Positions 54,039-63,812 of a stretch of 64,000 nucleotides of DNA are shown here, in pieces; position 1 is the first letter of the stretch, and the number at the start of each line of letters is the position of its first letter. Source of the DNA: Salipaludibacillus agaradhaerens. GTDB taxonomy: Bacteria > Bacillota > Bacilli > Bacillales > Salisediminibacteriaceae. The position numbers were made by a program, and so were the translations under genes. The stretch spans positions 3,932,869 to 3,996,868 of the forward strand of contig NZ_KV917378.1 in NCBI RefSeq assembly GCF_002019735.1, read 5' to 3'. The notes beneath the pieces are model-generated. The model was not told the DNA's origin and ran no database searches. It saw only the letters and a program-made list of their open reading frames with translations.

Positions 54039-54512
54039 ATGAAAAAAACGTGGATGATAGTAGGAAGTGTCACTCTTCTTTGTATCACAAGTTGGTTGTT
54101 AGTCATTGTCATCCTGTTTGACCCTTTTTCAAAAAAAGAATTAACAACTTTGCAAGGTGAAGAATCTTCGTCCCTTTTTGATGTATATGGAGAACATTTG
54201 AGTAGCAGTCATCAGGCAGATTTAATAGGACTTGAGGAGTTTGAAAAGGAATTAGCCGCTGACAATCCTTCTTCCTCTACTGAGATTAGTTTAGAGAGTG
54301 AACCAGCTGAAGATAAAGAGTTAAAAAGGGATAGGAAGGAAGAGGATAGTGTGGAGAGCGAGACTAATCACACTGATCTCAATAAAGAAAAAGTCACAGA
54401 AGAAATAACGACTACGAAAGGTATACGTCCTGGAGATTTTTCTCATATAGCACCTGATGGTATTATTTCTATTGAAAAGCTCTTTGAAGAACTCTCTATA
54501 GAAGTGGAATAA
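54039..54512 (+). CDS. Membrane-anchored acidic protein of unknown function, cotranscribed with ezrA
   Basis: A 157-residue protein with a Lys-rich start, one membrane helix (MIVGSVTLLCITSWLLVIVILF) and a very acidic, Ser/Glu-rich, probably disordered outer part. The last 30 residues (GIRPGDFSHIAPDGIISIEKLFEEL) look ordered and may be a binding segment. It starts 27 bp after ezrA, behind GGAGGGG, and a terminator follows, so it shares the ezrA transcript. I do not recognise the family. By orientation, the acidic part would be outside the membrane. Confidence 0.7.
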   Translation: MKKTWMIVGSVTLLCITSWLLVIVILFDPFSKKELTTLQGEESSSLFDVYGEHLSSSHQADLIGLEEFEKELAADNPSSSTEISLESEPAEDKELKRDRKEEDSVESETNHTDLNKEKVTEEITTTKGIRPGDFSHIAPDGIISIEKLFEELSIEVE

Positions 54513-54530
54513 TGGCATGATGATGAGTTG

Positions 54531-54567
54531 CCTGCTAGGTCTTAATGAGCCGAAGCAGGTTTTTTGT
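54531..54567 (+). terminator. Terminator of the ezrA unit
   Basis: CCTGCT (54531-54536) pairs with AGCAGG (54554-54559), followed by TTTTTTGTTTG. The loop is long, but the T run is good. Confidence 0.65.
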
Positions 54568-54621
54568 TTGTTAAGTGTTGTTCTAGGGCGAGTGAAATTG
54601 GAAAATGACTTTCTTTATTAA

Positions 54622-54782
54622 TATAAAACGAACCTTCAATTAGTGGGTGTTTTCGTCCTTGTCCTACTGATTGGTCGTTGCGTGAATTAGGACCTTAGCG
54701 TCCATTAACTCCCGCCTAAATAGATTTTATCTCTACTCTCTATTTTTGGGGGAGTTTTATGGACAGGCTATCTGTGATAACA
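54622..54782 (-). repeat. Dispersed intergenic repeat, copy E (reverse orientation)
   Basis: On the minus strand it begins TTATCACAGATAGCCTGTCC, contains ATCTATTTAGGCGGGAG, AATGGACGCTAAGGTCC and CAATCAGTAGG, and ends GAAGGTTCGTTTTAT. Full length, and the only complete copy on the minus strand. Confidence 0.85.
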
Positions 54783-54976
54783 AGGTGATAGGTATAAAAC
54801 ATATCATAACTGTAAATGGAGCACACTAACACTGTGATTTGTGTCGTCTTTACACTAGTTTAAGGTTTGAACATCAAGGCTTGAAAAAAGTAAGTATTTA
54901 GCTGTTTGAAAAATAATAATTATGGTATGATACTTTGTTGAATATAGTTTCTAGACAAATGAAGGGGTCGTTTGGA

Positions 54977-56122
54977 ATGATATATTTTGATAATAGTGCT
55001 ACAACACTACCGTACAAAGAGGTAGTGGATACTTTTGCAAAAGTTTCAATAGATTATTTTGGTAATCCTTCATCGCTTCATCCTATAGGAAAAGCGTCTG
55101 AGCAGCTTATGGAGCAAGCAAGAAAAAGAGTAGCTGCGTTACTTAACGTGAATGCCTCCGAGATTGTGTTTACTTCAGGTGGCACTGAAGGCAATAATTT
55201 GGCGATTAAAGGGGCTGCTTATCAGCACCGTTCACGTGGCAATCACATTATTACGACAGGTATAGAGCATTCTTCTTCTTATGAAGTGTGTAAACATCTA
55301 GAAAAAGAGGGGTTCTTAGTAACCTATCTGATACCTGATAAAAACGGTTGTGTATCAGCTTCGGATGTGAGAAAAGCCTTAACGGATAAAACAATCTTAG
55401 TGTCTGTCATACATGTTAACAATGAGCTCGGAAGCATCCAGCCGGTTGAGGAAATTGGGTCTCTATTGGCTGAATATCCAAAGGTATTGTTTCATGTAGA
55501 TCACGTTCAAGGTGTGACGAAGGTGCCCATTAATTTTCAAAGGGCAAATATAGATCTCTGCACCATTTCAGCACATAAATTCCATGGACTTCCAGGTAAT
55601 GGTGTTGTGATAGTGCGTGACAACGTAAAATTGGTCTCTTTGTTCTCAGGAGGAAATCAACAAGCTGGTTATAGAGCAGGGACAGAAAATGTAGCAGGGA
55701 TTGTGGCTATGACTAAAGCGTTACGAATTACCTTGGATGAAGCGGAAAAAGGGACAGATCACCTTCAGCAAATGTCACATTGGTTGGAAGAAGAGTTAAT
55801 GAAAATAGATGGTGTTATAATTAATTCTCCGGCAGAAAGAGCACCGCATATTTTAAATTTTTCTATACCAGGGTTAAAGCCAGAGGTTGTCGTTCAAGCA
55901 TTAGCAGAACGAGACGTGTACGTGTCTACAAAATCTGCTTGTTCATCGAAAAAGAATGCCCCTAGTCGTATATTGGTGGCGGCAGGATTTGAGGAGAAAC
56001 AAGCTAATTCTGCCATCAGATTATCTTTCTCGTTCAGTAATACAAAAGAAGAAGCTTCGGTTTTTCTCGAAAAATTAAAAGAAGTAGTGGCGACGATGAA
56101 AAAGGTGGTAAAAATCAAATGA
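54977..56122 (+). CDS. nifZ: Cysteine desulfurase, partner of ThiI
   Basis: A 381-residue PLP enzyme that takes sulfur from cysteine. The PLP-lysine is in SAHKFHG (about 201), the sulfur-accepting Cys is in [10 protein letters not shown] (about 321), and the N-terminal [13 protein letters not shown] is typical. B. subtilis NifZ at this site supplies sulfur to ThiI for 4-thiouridine in tRNA. The start is ATG 54977 with AAGGGG upstream; a TTG at 54935 is less likely. It overlaps thiI by four bases. Confidence 0.92.
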   Translation: MIYFDNSATTLPYKEVVDTFAKVSIDYFGNPSSLHPIGKASEQLMEQARKRVAALLNVNASEIVFTSGGTEGNNLAIKGAAYQHRSRGNHIITTGIEHSSSYEVCKHLEKEGFLVTYLIPDKNGCVSASDVRKALTDKTILVSVIHVNNELGSIQPVEEIGSLLAEYPKVLFHVDHVQGVTKVPINFQRANIDLCTISAHKFHGLPGNGVVIVRDNVKLVSLFSGGNQQAGYRAGTENVAGIVAMTKALRITLDEAEKGTDHLQQMSHWLEEELMKIDGVIINSPAERAPHILNFSIPGLKPEVVVQALAERDVYVSTKSACSSKKNAPSRILVAAGFEEKQANSAIRLSFSFSNTKEEASVFLEKLKEVVATMKKVVKIK

Positions 56123-57327
56123 AGTATGATCATATTTTAATCCGTTATGCGGAATTATCTTTAAAAGGAAAAAATAGAAAGCAGTTTGAACAGAAGTTAG
56201 AAAGAAATATTAGAGAGGTTTTAAAAGGTTTTGAAGCAATTAAAGTAAAACGTTCCTTTGGTCGCATGTTTGTAAAATTGAATGGTGAAGAGGAGACAGC
56301 TGTGTGTCAGAAGCTACAGACTGTATTTGGCATCCATTCTCTTAGCCCATCAATAAAAATTGCTTTATCAGAAAAGGAGATAAGTGAGGGCGCTTTATGG
56401 GCAGCGGAAGATGCTTTACCATCGGGAAGAGGAACCTTTAAAGTGTCAGTGAGGCGTACCAATAAAGATTTTCCAATAGGCTCACAAGAAATGAATAAGG
56501 TGATCGGCGGTCATATTTTACGAAATATGAATGAGATTAGTGTGGATGTTCATAACCCAGATGTTGAATTAAAAGTGGAGATCAGATCTGAAGCTGCTTA
56601 TATATCATCTAAAGTTCTTAAAGGAGCAGGTGGGTTACCAGTAGGAACGAGCGGAAAGGTTTTACTAATGCTCTCTGGAGGGATAGACAGTCCTGTAGCA
56701 GGCTATCTTGCCTTGAAAAGAGGTGTTACATTAGAGGCCATTCATTTTCATAGTCCTCCTTTTACAAATGAAAGAGCGAAGCAAAAGGTTGAGGATTTAG
56801 TAAAAGTGTTAACACAATTTGGTGGGACGATTAAGCTCCATATCGTGCCTTTTACTGATGTGCAAACGCTGATTCATAAGCAAGTACCAGATAATTATGA
56901 AATGACGGTTACGAGACGTTTTATGCTGAGAATAGCCGAAAAAATAGCAAAGGTACACCATGCTAAAGCGATTGTAAATGGAGAAAGTCTTGGACAAGTG
57001 GCTAGTCAGACGCTTGATAGTATGTATACAATTAATAGTGTGACAAATCTGCCTGTATTGCGTCCCCTTATTACAATGGATAAACTTGAAGTAATTGAGC
57101 AGGCAAGAAAAATTGGTACATACGATATCTCAATTTTACCTTATGAAGATTGCTGTACTATTTTTTTACCAGCCGAGTCGAAAACAAAACCAGATAAAGA
57201 CAAAGCGGAACGATATGAAAGTTTCCTTAATCTTGAGGAGATCATTGATGACGCAGTAAACCGAACGACGAGCCATGAATTTACGCCTTCTGCAGATGAA
57301 GAGTCAGAAATTAATGAGCTTTTCTAA
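56119..57327 (+). CDS. thiI: tRNA 4-thiouridine synthase ThiI
   Basis: A 402-residue enzyme with a ferredoxin-like plus THUMP N-terminal part ([18 protein letters not shown]) and a PP-loop adenylating domain ([19 protein letters not shown] near 184). It adenylates U8 of tRNA before sulfur transfer. There is no C-terminal rhodanese domain, as in other Bacilli, so sulfur must come directly from the cysteine desulfurase coded just upstream. Translation is coupled by the ATGA overlap. Confidence 0.95.
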   Translation: MKYDHILIRYAELSLKGKNRKQFEQKLERNIREVLKGFEAIKVKRSFGRMFVKLNGEEETAVCQKLQTVFGIHSLSPSIKIALSEKEISEGALWAAEDALPSGRGTFKVSVRRTNKDFPIGSQEMNKVIGGHILRNMNEISVDVHNPDVELKVEIRSEAAYISSKVLKGAGGLPVGTSGKVLLMLSGGIDSPVAGYLALKRGVTLEAIHFHSPPFTNERAKQKVEDLVKVLTQFGGTIKLHIVPFTDVQTLIHKQVPDNYEMTVTRRFMLRIAEKIAKVHHAKAIVNGESLGQVASQTLDSMYTINSVTNLPVLRPLITMDKLEVIEQARKIGTYDISILPYEDCCTIFLPAESKTKPDKDKAERYESFLNLEEIIDDAVNRTTSHEFTPSADEESEINELF

Positions 57328-57646
57328 ACGTAAGAATATAAAGAGAATATCACAATTGAAGATTCATCATGAACAAGCGAAAAATACTAAATAATTTAAA
57401 TCGTATGGTCGTTTTATAAAAGGTTATAGATTAAGAACAGGACTAACAGAGCAATGTTGCGAAAGAATTTATCGCCTCATTTTTAGACGTCCCACGATAA
57501 AACTACGTCTCTGGCATTCACTGTATGCTTATTTTTAGAGATGGCATATGTGTTTGGATGAAGGAATGGATAGAGTAACTGATGGTTTAGTTAAAGCAAT
57601 ATGATATCATTTTTCAATTATTGGATGTCTAACCAAGATTCTTCTC
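57328..57646. other. Intergenic stretch after thiI
   Basis: About 320 bp, AT-rich. No clear terminator for thiI and no gene. AGACGTCCCACG near 57485 and GACGTAGTTTTATCGTGGG-type pairing are weak structures only. Confidence 0.35.
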
Positions 57647-57676
57647 GAATTAGATCATTTCTTTTGTCGCATTATA
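57647..57676 (+). promoter_or_regulatory. Candidate forespore (sigma-G-like) promoter of the SASP gene
   Basis: CGAATTA (57646-57652), 17 bp, CATTATA (57670-57676) resemble the sigma-G elements (GNATR and CATNNTA). It lies 24 bp before the start codon, which is close. Confidence 0.45.
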
Positions 57677-57700
57677 AGCGTACAAGGGAGGTGAGATTAT

Positions 57701-57907
57701 ATGGCTAATAACAACAACAGCTCAAATCAATTAGTAGTCCCTGGGGTACAACAAGCGTTGGATCAAATGAAATACGAAATTGCTCAAGAATTTGGGGTGC
57801 AACTTGGTCCAGATGCAACTGCACGTTCTAACGGTTCTGTCGGTGGTGAAATTACAAAAAGACTTGTTCAAATGGCAGAACAACAAATGAGTGGGTATCA
57901 ACAATAA
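57701..57907 (+). CDS. sspA: Alpha/beta-type small acid-soluble spore protein
   Basis: A 68-residue SASP. The germination-protease site is in [11 protein letters not shown], and the second conserved part reads [16 protein letters not shown]. It coats spore DNA and protects it from UV and heat. AGGGAGGTGAG precedes the ATG. The location after thiI matches sspA of B. subtilis. A hairpin terminator follows. Confidence 0.96.
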   Translation: MANNNNSSNQLVVPGVQQALDQMKYEIAQEFGVQLGPDATARSNGSVGGEITKRLVQMAEQQMSGYQQ

Positions 57908-57927
57908 TATAAAAATATGTGACTCTA

Positions 57928-57955
57928 GGGCATCCGAATGGGTGCCCTTTTATTT
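57928..57955 (+). terminator. Terminator after the SASP gene
   Basis: GGGCATCC (57928-57935) pairs with GGGTGCCC (57940-57947, one G-U), followed by TTTTATTTTT. Confidence 0.85.
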
Positions 57956-58039
57956 TTGATTTATATCTTAATTGCCTGTATGATGAATTTGTTATATATT
58001 TTACAGAATTAAAGCTGTCTGTGGAAAGGAGCACTTTCT

Positions 58040-59638
58040 TTGGGAACTTTGTGGTATGGAGGAAGAATACGCACCCTTTGTAGTGAAGAGGATGTGCAAG
58101 AAGCAGTTTTTGTTGAAGAAGGACATATCGTGAGTGTCGGTCGGTTAGCCGATTTAAAGCTTAAACATGAAGGCACTATTTCCGAGGAAATAAATCTACA
58201 GGGCGCTGTTATGTATCCTGGATTTGTTGACAGCCATTTACATATGATTGGACACGGAGAAAAGTTGCTTAAACTCGATGTCTCAGATGTGACAAGTATT
58301 ACGAGATTATGCGCCATCTTAAAAAAAGCGATTAAAGAACTCCCGCCTGGACAATGGCTCGTGGCAGAAGGGTTTAATGAAAATTTATATGATCAGCAAC
58401 TAGTTCCAGATAAGTATGTGCTCGATAGCGTCTCTTTACATCACCCGATTATCGTTTCAAGGGTGTGTCGACATGCAAGCGTAATAAATACATATGCTTT
58501 ACAGTTAGCTGGGATTGATAAACATACTCCTGAGCCTGCTGGCGGGATAATTGTACGTGATGAGCATGGTGCACCAACTGGCTATTTGCATGATCAGGCA
58601 CAAGAATTAGTTAAAAAATATTTGCCAGAGAAAGATTTTACTTATGTAGAAAAGGCTCTCTCCACAGCTGTTAATGATCTTCTTAAAAAAGGGTATACAG
58701 GAGGACATTCAGAAGATCTAAACTATTATGGTGATGCGGACGCTACTCTTAAAGCGTTTTACAATGTGATAGATAGTATACATTGTAAATTTCGCACGAA
58801 TCTACTTATCCATCATGAGGTAGCCTCTGGCATTTTATCTAACTATCATCAAACTGATCACCCCTACGTCGAGCTTGGGGCGGTGAAAATTTTTGCTGAT
58901 GGAGCTTTAGGTGGGAGAACTGCTTTACTGAGTAAGCCGTACGACGATGATCCTTCCACTTGTGGGGTGGGGATTCATACGAAAAGTGAACTTGAGGAGC
59001 TTATCAAAGAAGCCCGTGCTTTCTTCAGACCAGTTGCGATACATGTCATTGGAGATAAGGCGCTTGAAATGGCGATCGAGGCCATTGAAGCATACCCTCC
59101 TGAAGAAGGACAGCGTGATCGTTTAATACATTTGCAAGTAACGAGAGAAGATTTAATAGCTCGTTTGCAACAGCTTCCTGTAGTTCTCGATATTCAGCCT
59201 AGGTTTGTTGCTTCTGATTTCCCATGGGTCGAGAAGCGTCTTGGAAAGAAAAGGTTGGAAACCTCCTTTGCTTGGAAAACATTCATAGATAAAGGGCTAA
59301 TGTGTGCAGGAGGCTCTGATGCCCCGATTGAACCAATTGACCCGATGCTTGGTATTCATGCAGCTGTCACGAGACGGAAACCTGAAGAGGAACATGCAGG
59401 TTATAACCCACATGAAAAACTATCGTTATACGAGGCGCTTACGTTATTTACTACTGGCAGTGCAAAAGCGATCGGAAAAGAGAATGTATATGGCAAAATA
59501 GCAAAAGGATATAAGCCCGACTTTACAATTTTAACAGAGGATTTGTTTGACCTTTCTCCTGATGAGTGGCTAAATGTTAAAGTGGCTAAAACTGTAGTGG
59601 ATAATACAATTATGTACGCTTTAAATCAGAAGTCGTAA
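58040..59638 (+). CDS. ytcJ: YtcJ-type amidohydrolase (amidohydrolase 3 family)
   Basis: A 532-residue metal-dependent amidohydrolase. Metal ligands are seen in PGFVDSHLHMIGHG (HxH near 70), a later GGHSED, the KIFADGALGGRTA region and the Asp of GGSDAPIEPIDP. The family hydrolyses amides, formamides or carbamates, with unknown natural substrate here. The start is a TTG at 58040 with AAAGGAG 8 bp upstream. It follows sspA as an independent unit; repeat copy F lies downstream. Confidence 0.85.
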   Translation: MGTLWYGGRIRTLCSEEDVQEAVFVEEGHIVSVGRLADLKLKHEGTISEEINLQGAVMYPGFVDSHLHMIGHGEKLLKLDVSDVTSITRLCAILKKAIKELPPGQWLVAEGFNENLYDQQLVPDKYVLDSVSLHHPIIVSRVCRHASVINTYALQLAGIDKHTPEPAGGIIVRDEHGAPTGYLHDQAQELVKKYLPEKDFTYVEKALSTAVNDLLKKGYTGGHSEDLNYYGDADATLKAFYNVIDSIHCKFRTNLLIHHEVASGILSNYHQTDHPYVELGAVKIFADGALGGRTALLSKPYDDDPSTCGVGIHTKSELEELIKEARAFFRPVAIHVIGDKALEMAIEAIEAYPPEEGQRDRLIHLQVTREDLIARLQQLPVVLDIQPRFVASDFPWVEKRLGKKRLETSFAWKTFIDKGLMCAGGSDAPIEPIDPMLGIHAAVTRRKPEEEHAGYNPHEKLSLYEALTLFTTGSAKAIGKENVYGKIAKGYKPDFTILTEDLFDLSPDEWLNVKVAKTVVDNTIMYALNQKS

Positions 59639-59786
59639 GTTAAGGAGAATGTGCCACGATTGGGTGGCGTCATATGGGTTAAGTTTAAAAAGAAGAGAGA
59701 GATTAAATATTTGGTAACATGTATTAGGAAATAAGTAGACAACAAAGTGGAAGTCTTGCGTATACAAAACTTCCACAGGCATATGA

Positions 59787-59900
59787 TTTATCACAGATAA
59801 CCTCCGTAAACAAGTTAACGGACGTTAATGTCTTTATTAACTCAAATTACGACTCAGGGGGGCAACGACGAAAATGCCCACTGATTGAAGGTTCGTTTTA
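59787..59900 (+). repeat. Dispersed intergenic repeat, copy F (short version)
   Basis: Begins TTTATCACAGATAACCTCCG, has GGACGTTAATGTC, ACGACGAAAATGCCC and ends ACTGATTGAAGGTTCGTTTTA. The middle GAGAGCGACATTTATTTAG part is missing (about 45 bp shorter). Its last bases contain the stop codon of the convergent NAD kinase gene (59898-59900). Confidence 0.8.
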
Positions 59901-60698
59901 TAAAAAGCTACGTTTGACTTTATGAATAAATAAATTGTCTTTTAAGCGAAGTGTTTTAATGGTTCTGTCACTTACTTTCACTTTCACTTCATGTGAATGG
60001 CGAATACTTAGGGCTTCATTATCAGCACCAATGATAGGATGATCATTACCATCTTGTACGATTTTAAGGATGAGCTCACGATCGTTATTTAATATGAGAG
60101 GTGATCCTAAAGTACGATATTGATTGTTGTTAAGAGAAGCAATTTCAGTTAATTGCATAGCGTTTAATTTAGGGTCCACAACCGCCCCTTTTAGTGATTT
60201 ATTATAAGCGGTACTACCTGTAGGAGTAGACACAATCATGCCATCTCCACGGAAGGTTTCAAGATGGATACCATCGATGAATACATCGATAGCAAATGTT
60301 TTGATGATGTTAGACCGAATCGATAATTCATTTAGACACTGGAATTCCTGAAGATCGTCAACAGTGACTTGAAGAGTGGGGTAGCGTAACACTTCGATAT
60401 TTTCTGCTTGCATGCCCAACTCTATTTTTTCTAAGTCATTTAAATTAAAATCAGTATAGAAGCCAAGCTTATCGTCGTTAATCCCGATGTAGAGGCAATC
60501 CTCACGGAAACCTGTTTTTCTGATAGCTTGAAGGAATGTTCCATCGCCTCCAATACTGGCAATGATATTGGCTTTATCAGGTGATTCAGCTAACGTAAAA
60601 CCATGTTTCTTTCCAAGCTCACGAAGCTTTTGAACTTTTTCATCAAGTTCATCATTTGGCTTATAAAACAAATAGACCTGTTTTCTCTCACTCTTCAT
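59898..60698 (-). CDS. nadK: NAD kinase
   Basis: A 266-residue kinase that makes NADP from NAD. The GGDGT motif is at 50-54 (IIASIGGDGTFLQAIR), and NELSIRS and VSTPTGSTAYNKSLKGAVV follow as expected. The location between the YtcJ-type amidohydrolase and sppA equals the second NAD kinase (YtdI/PpnK2) of B. subtilis. AAAGGATG precedes the ATG. The stop codon lies at the end of repeat copy F. Confidence 0.93.
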   Translation of the reverse strand: MKSERKQVYLFYKPNDELDEKVQKLRELGKKHGFTLAESPDKANIIASIGGDGTFLQAIRKTGFREDCLYIGINDDKLGFYTDFNLNDLEKIELGMQAENIEVLRYPTLQVTVDDLQEFQCLNELSIRSNIIKTFAIDVFIDGIHLETFRGDGMIVSTPTGSTAYNKSLKGAVVDPKLNAMQLTEIASLNNNQYRTLGSPLILNNDRELILKIVQDGNDHPIIGADNEALSIRHSHEVKVKVSDRTIKTLRLKDNLFIHKVKRSFL

Positions 60699-60892
60699 GT
60701 TGGATGCATCCTTTCTTCTTACATGATTTTCATCAGTTTCGTTTTTTCTGTAAACACGTTAAAATAAAACTTAGTGTCCCACATAAGTCGTAATATGAAA
60801 CTAAACTTCTACTATTATCGTATCAAATAATAGGTCATTCGTGGGTATTTACATAAATAAAACGCTTTATTAATTTTAGCAGGAGGGATAAG

Positions 60893-61885
60893 ATGAATGC
60901 AAAACGATGGATTGGCCTCGCTATAGCAGGTGTCCTTTTATTAGCAGCAACACTCGTATCTTTTTTTCAAGCATCTATGGAAGAATCTTTTGAAGGCTTC
61001 TTTGGCGGAGCAGGAGAACCCTTTCATGAAAAGATTTTGGAAACTGGAACAGGCAGCGGTAAAATTGCCGTTATTCATGTAGATGGGATCATACAGAGTG
61101 GTGCTTCTGGTGGGCTTTTAGCTGGTGGTTATGACCATCAGATGCTGTTGGATCAGCTTGATTATGCAGCAGAAGACCCAGAAGTACATGGTATCGTGCT
61201 AAGAGTGAATACTCCTGGTGGTGGCGTTGTAGAAAGTGATGAAATTCATGATAAAGTGGCGACTGTTCAAGAAGATTATCACAAGCCCGTTTACGTGTCC
61301 ATGGGAAGCCAGGCAGCAAGTGGCGGTTATTATATTTCAGCACCTGCTGAACAAATTTATGCTAATCCGCAAACAATTACGGGGTCCTTAGGCGTCATCA
61401 TGTCCTCAATTAATATCAGTGAGCTTGCTGAGAATTGGGGTATTCAAGAAGAAGTGATTAAAAGCGGACCTTATAAAGATATCATGTCTTCAACGAGAGA
61501 TATGACAGATGAAGAAAGAGCCATTTTGCAAGATCTTGTTGATGATGCTTATGAGCAATTTGTTGATGTTATTGAGGCAGGTAGAGATTTTGAGCGTGAT
61601 GAGGTATATGATTTAGCAGATGGCCGTATATATACAGGTTCTCAAGCTCTAGAGCAAGGGTTAATTGATGGGCTGGGTCATCAGGATGATGTGGTTCAAG
61701 CACTTGAAGAAGCATTAGGTTATGGAAACTTAACTGTAGTGGAATACGAAGCGAATATCGGCTTTTCCTCATTACTAGGAATAAAAATGAATGAGTTATT
61801 TAGTAATCAAAGTCATTTAACAGATATAGAAAGCTGGTTCCGTCAAAATCAAGGCGCACAGCTAATGTATTTATATACTGATTGA
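60893..61885 (+). CDS. sppA: Signal peptide peptidase SppA
   Basis: A 330-residue membrane-bound Ser/Lys protease with one N-terminal membrane helix (WIGLAIAGVLLLAATLVSFF). The nucleophile Ser is in GSQAASGGYYIS (about 143) and the general-base Lys in KSGPYKDIMS (about 195). It digests signal peptides left in the membrane. GCAGGAGGG precedes the ATG. It lies 11 bp before yteJ, as in the B. subtilis sppA-yteJ operon. Confidence 0.95.
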   Translation: MNAKRWIGLAIAGVLLLAATLVSFFQASMEESFEGFFGGAGEPFHEKILETGTGSGKIAVIHVDGIIQSGASGGLLAGGYDHQMLLDQLDYAAEDPEVHGIVLRVNTPGGGVVESDEIHDKVATVQEDYHKPVYVSMGSQAASGGYYISAPAEQIYANPQTITGSLGVIMSSINISELAENWGIQEEVIKSGPYKDIMSSTRDMTDEERAILQDLVDDAYEQFVDVIEAGRDFERDEVYDLADGRIYTGSQALEQGLIDGLGHQDDVVQALEEALGYGNLTVVEYEANIGFSSLLGIKMNELFSNQSHLTDIESWFRQNQGAQLMYLYTD

Positions 61886-61896
61886 GGTGATAGCTG

Positions 61897-62448
61897 ATGA
61901 GTGAAGATATCCATAACGAAGAACCTATTGAAAATCAAGACATTAACAGCAGCGACACGGCAGAAGAAATCACCATTCTATATGCAGGATTTTGGATGCG
62001 TTTTTGGGCCTATGCTGTTGATTCGATAGTGGTGTGGAGTATTAATGGTGTCTTATTTGTACCATTAATGGCTCTCACTGGGGTGGCGAATGTTACTTGG
62101 GGGACAATAGCGTTAGCAGCAATTGTCGTGTCTATTGTCTCGTTTGTGTATTTTTCAATTATGACTAAAATGCTTGGTCAAACCCTAGGCAAGCTCATTT
62201 TTGGGATTAAAGTTTATAGTTATGATAAAGAGGAGCTTACATGGTTAGATGTTATCTTTAGAGAAGTTGTGGGACGGTATCTCCATCAAGCGCTTCCGAT
62301 TTTATTCCTCCTTTATACGATCGTTGCTTTTTCTCCTGAAAAAAGGGGAGTCCACGACCGTTTAGGCAATACATTTGTAGGACTTGAACCAAGGCGTTCC
62401 AAAAAGATGATCGTTCATCATCATCCAACGCAAGAACCACTTACCTGA
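61897..62448 (+). CDS. yteJ: RDD-family membrane protein YteJ
   Basis: A 183-residue protein with three membrane helices of the RDD type: YAGFWMRFWAYAVDSIVVW carries the conserved Arg and Asp, and GVHDRLGNTFVG the second conserved Asp. In B. subtilis YteJ works with SppA and protects against certain lantibiotics and in controlling SppA. GAGGTGA precedes the ATG. The stop codon lies in the stem of the terminator that follows. Confidence 0.92.
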   Translation: MSEDIHNEEPIENQDINSSDTAEEITILYAGFWMRFWAYAVDSIVVWSINGVLFVPLMALTGVANVTWGTIALAAIVVSIVSFVYFSIMTKMLGQTLGKLIFGIKVYSYDKEELTWLDVIFREVVGRYLHQALPILFLLYTIVAFSPEKRGVHDRLGNTFVGLEPRRSKKMIVHHHPTQEPLT

Positions 62449-62474
62449 TAGCTATTGCTATCAGGATTTTTTTA
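62445..62474 (+). terminator. Terminator after yteJ
   Basis: CCTGATAGC (62445-62453) pairs perfectly with GCTATCAGG (62457-62465), followed by ATTTTTTTAT. The stem includes the yteJ stop. Confidence 0.88.
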
Positions 62475-62524
62475 TGTTTTTTGGTCATGCTAAGACTGGA
62501 AGATGATGGACTTGGGGTGAAAAA

Positions 62525-63208
62525 ATGTTTACGATTGCTAAAATAATCATTTTTATAATCGTTGTTTTATTAGTTTTGATCATGTTTTTAACTCTAACAG
62601 TAAATGTCTCTTTTCATCAAAGAAATAAACAGATTGATGGAAAAGTAACCCTATCACTTTTGTTTCGCCTCATTCGCTATACGATCACTATTCCATCTGT
62701 TGCAATGGATGATGAGTCACCGTCACTTGTTTTTAAAGAAGAAAAAAGTGGCATGGGAATGGAAGAGCAAAAACAGGAAAAATTAAGTTACTTGGAGGTA
62801 ATCAAAGATATAGAATTATTTCAGCATTTTTTAGAGGAAACGGTCGGCTTTTATAACATTGTGACATACTTTTTATCTAAAGTGCGTATCACTTCCTTAT
62901 CATGGGAAAGTAAAATTGGCGCTGGAGACGCTGCTAAAACAGGTCAACTTTCAGGAGCGGTTTGGTCACTTAAAGGAGCCTTTTTAGGGATCTTATCAAC
63001 AAAAGTCATCGTTACTAAGCGTCCTAAACTTCAAGTAGATCCTATATTCCAAGGATTTATGTTTGGAACCTTGTTTCAATGCATGCTTTCATTTCGAATC
63101 GGTTATGCTATCCATGCGGCTATTAAAGTATGGCGTCACAAAAAACGTGGGAAAGACCTTAAAGAGAAGTTATTAAAACAAAGGAAAGGCAGTGATGTCG
63201 ATGTCTGA
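62525..63208 (+). CDS. ytfI: DUF2953 membrane protein YtfI
   Basis: A 227-residue protein with an N-terminal membrane helix (IIIFIIVVLLVLIMFLTLTV), a soluble middle part and a basic C-terminal tail after a second hydrophobic stretch. This is the DUF2953 layout of YtfI. The gene overlaps the start of ytfJ by 8 bp. In B. subtilis ytfI and ytfJ are a sporulation unit. The function is unknown. The ribosome site is CTTGGGGTG. Confidence 0.88.
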   Translation: MFTIAKIIIFIIVVLLVLIMFLTLTVNVSFHQRNKQIDGKVTLSLLFRLIRYTITIPSVAMDDESPSLVFKEEKSGMGMEEQKQEKLSYLEVIKDIELFQHFLEETVGFYNIVTYFLSKVRITSLSWESKIGAGDAAKTGQLSGAVWSLKGAFLGILSTKVIVTKRPKLQVDPIFQGFMFGTLFQCMLSFRIGYAIHAAIKVWRHKKRGKDLKEKLLKQRKGSDVDV

Positions 63209-63677
63209 ACATCCTATTCAAGGATTAATGAAGACTGCAATGGAAAATTTAAAGGAAATGGTTGATGTTAACACGATTGTTGGAGATCCAGTAGAAACAC
63301 CTGATGGAAGCGTTATTTTACCTATTTCAAAAGTAGGGTTCGGTTTTGCTGCTGGTGGCAGTGAATTTGTATTAAAAAACCATCATCTCAGTAGTCCGGG
63401 GCAGAGACATGCTGAACATGAAGAGGGAAAGCATCCTTTCGGTGGAGGTAGCGGCGGTGGAGTGTCTATCACGCCTATTGCCTTTTTAGTTGTAAATGGC
63501 CATGGTGTGAAAATGTTGCATCTTGACCATACTGCCCATTTATATGAAAAGTTAATGGAGTTTACACCGCAAGTTGTTGAAAAGATTCAGCAAATGATGC
63601 AATCGGCAGGCGTAAGAAACCAGACACAAACGCAACCAACGACGCCGCCTAATATGGAAAAACCGTTTGAATTTTAA
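63201..63677 (+). CDS. ytfJ: Sporulation protein YtfJ (GerW family)
   Basis: A 158-residue protein starting MSEHPIQGLMKTAMENLKEM, with the conserved KVGFGFAAGGSEF and GGGSGGGVSITPIAFLVV core of the YtfJ/GerW family. It is needed for spore germination proteins in some species. I choose ATG 63201 because the alignment with YtfJ begins there; in-frame ATG 63195 is an alternative. AGGAAAGG lies upstream inside ytfI. Confidence 0.93.
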   Translation: MSEHPIQGLMKTAMENLKEMVDVNTIVGDPVETPDGSVILPISKVGFGFAAGGSEFVLKNHHLSSPGQRHAEHEEGKHPFGGGSGGGVSITPIAFLVVNGHGVKMLHLDHTAHLYEKLMEFTPQVVEKIQQMMQSAGVRNQTQTQPTTPPNMEKPFEF

Positions 63678-63812
63678 AGGCATGTTTTATGCTAAGGAAA
63701 AAATAATTCCGTTGCCACATAAAAAGTGAACAAGCACATTACTATTTTTAGTAGTAAATGTTGTGGTACTCTTATTAAGAAAGAATAACTCTTAATAGGA
63801 GGCGATCTCATA

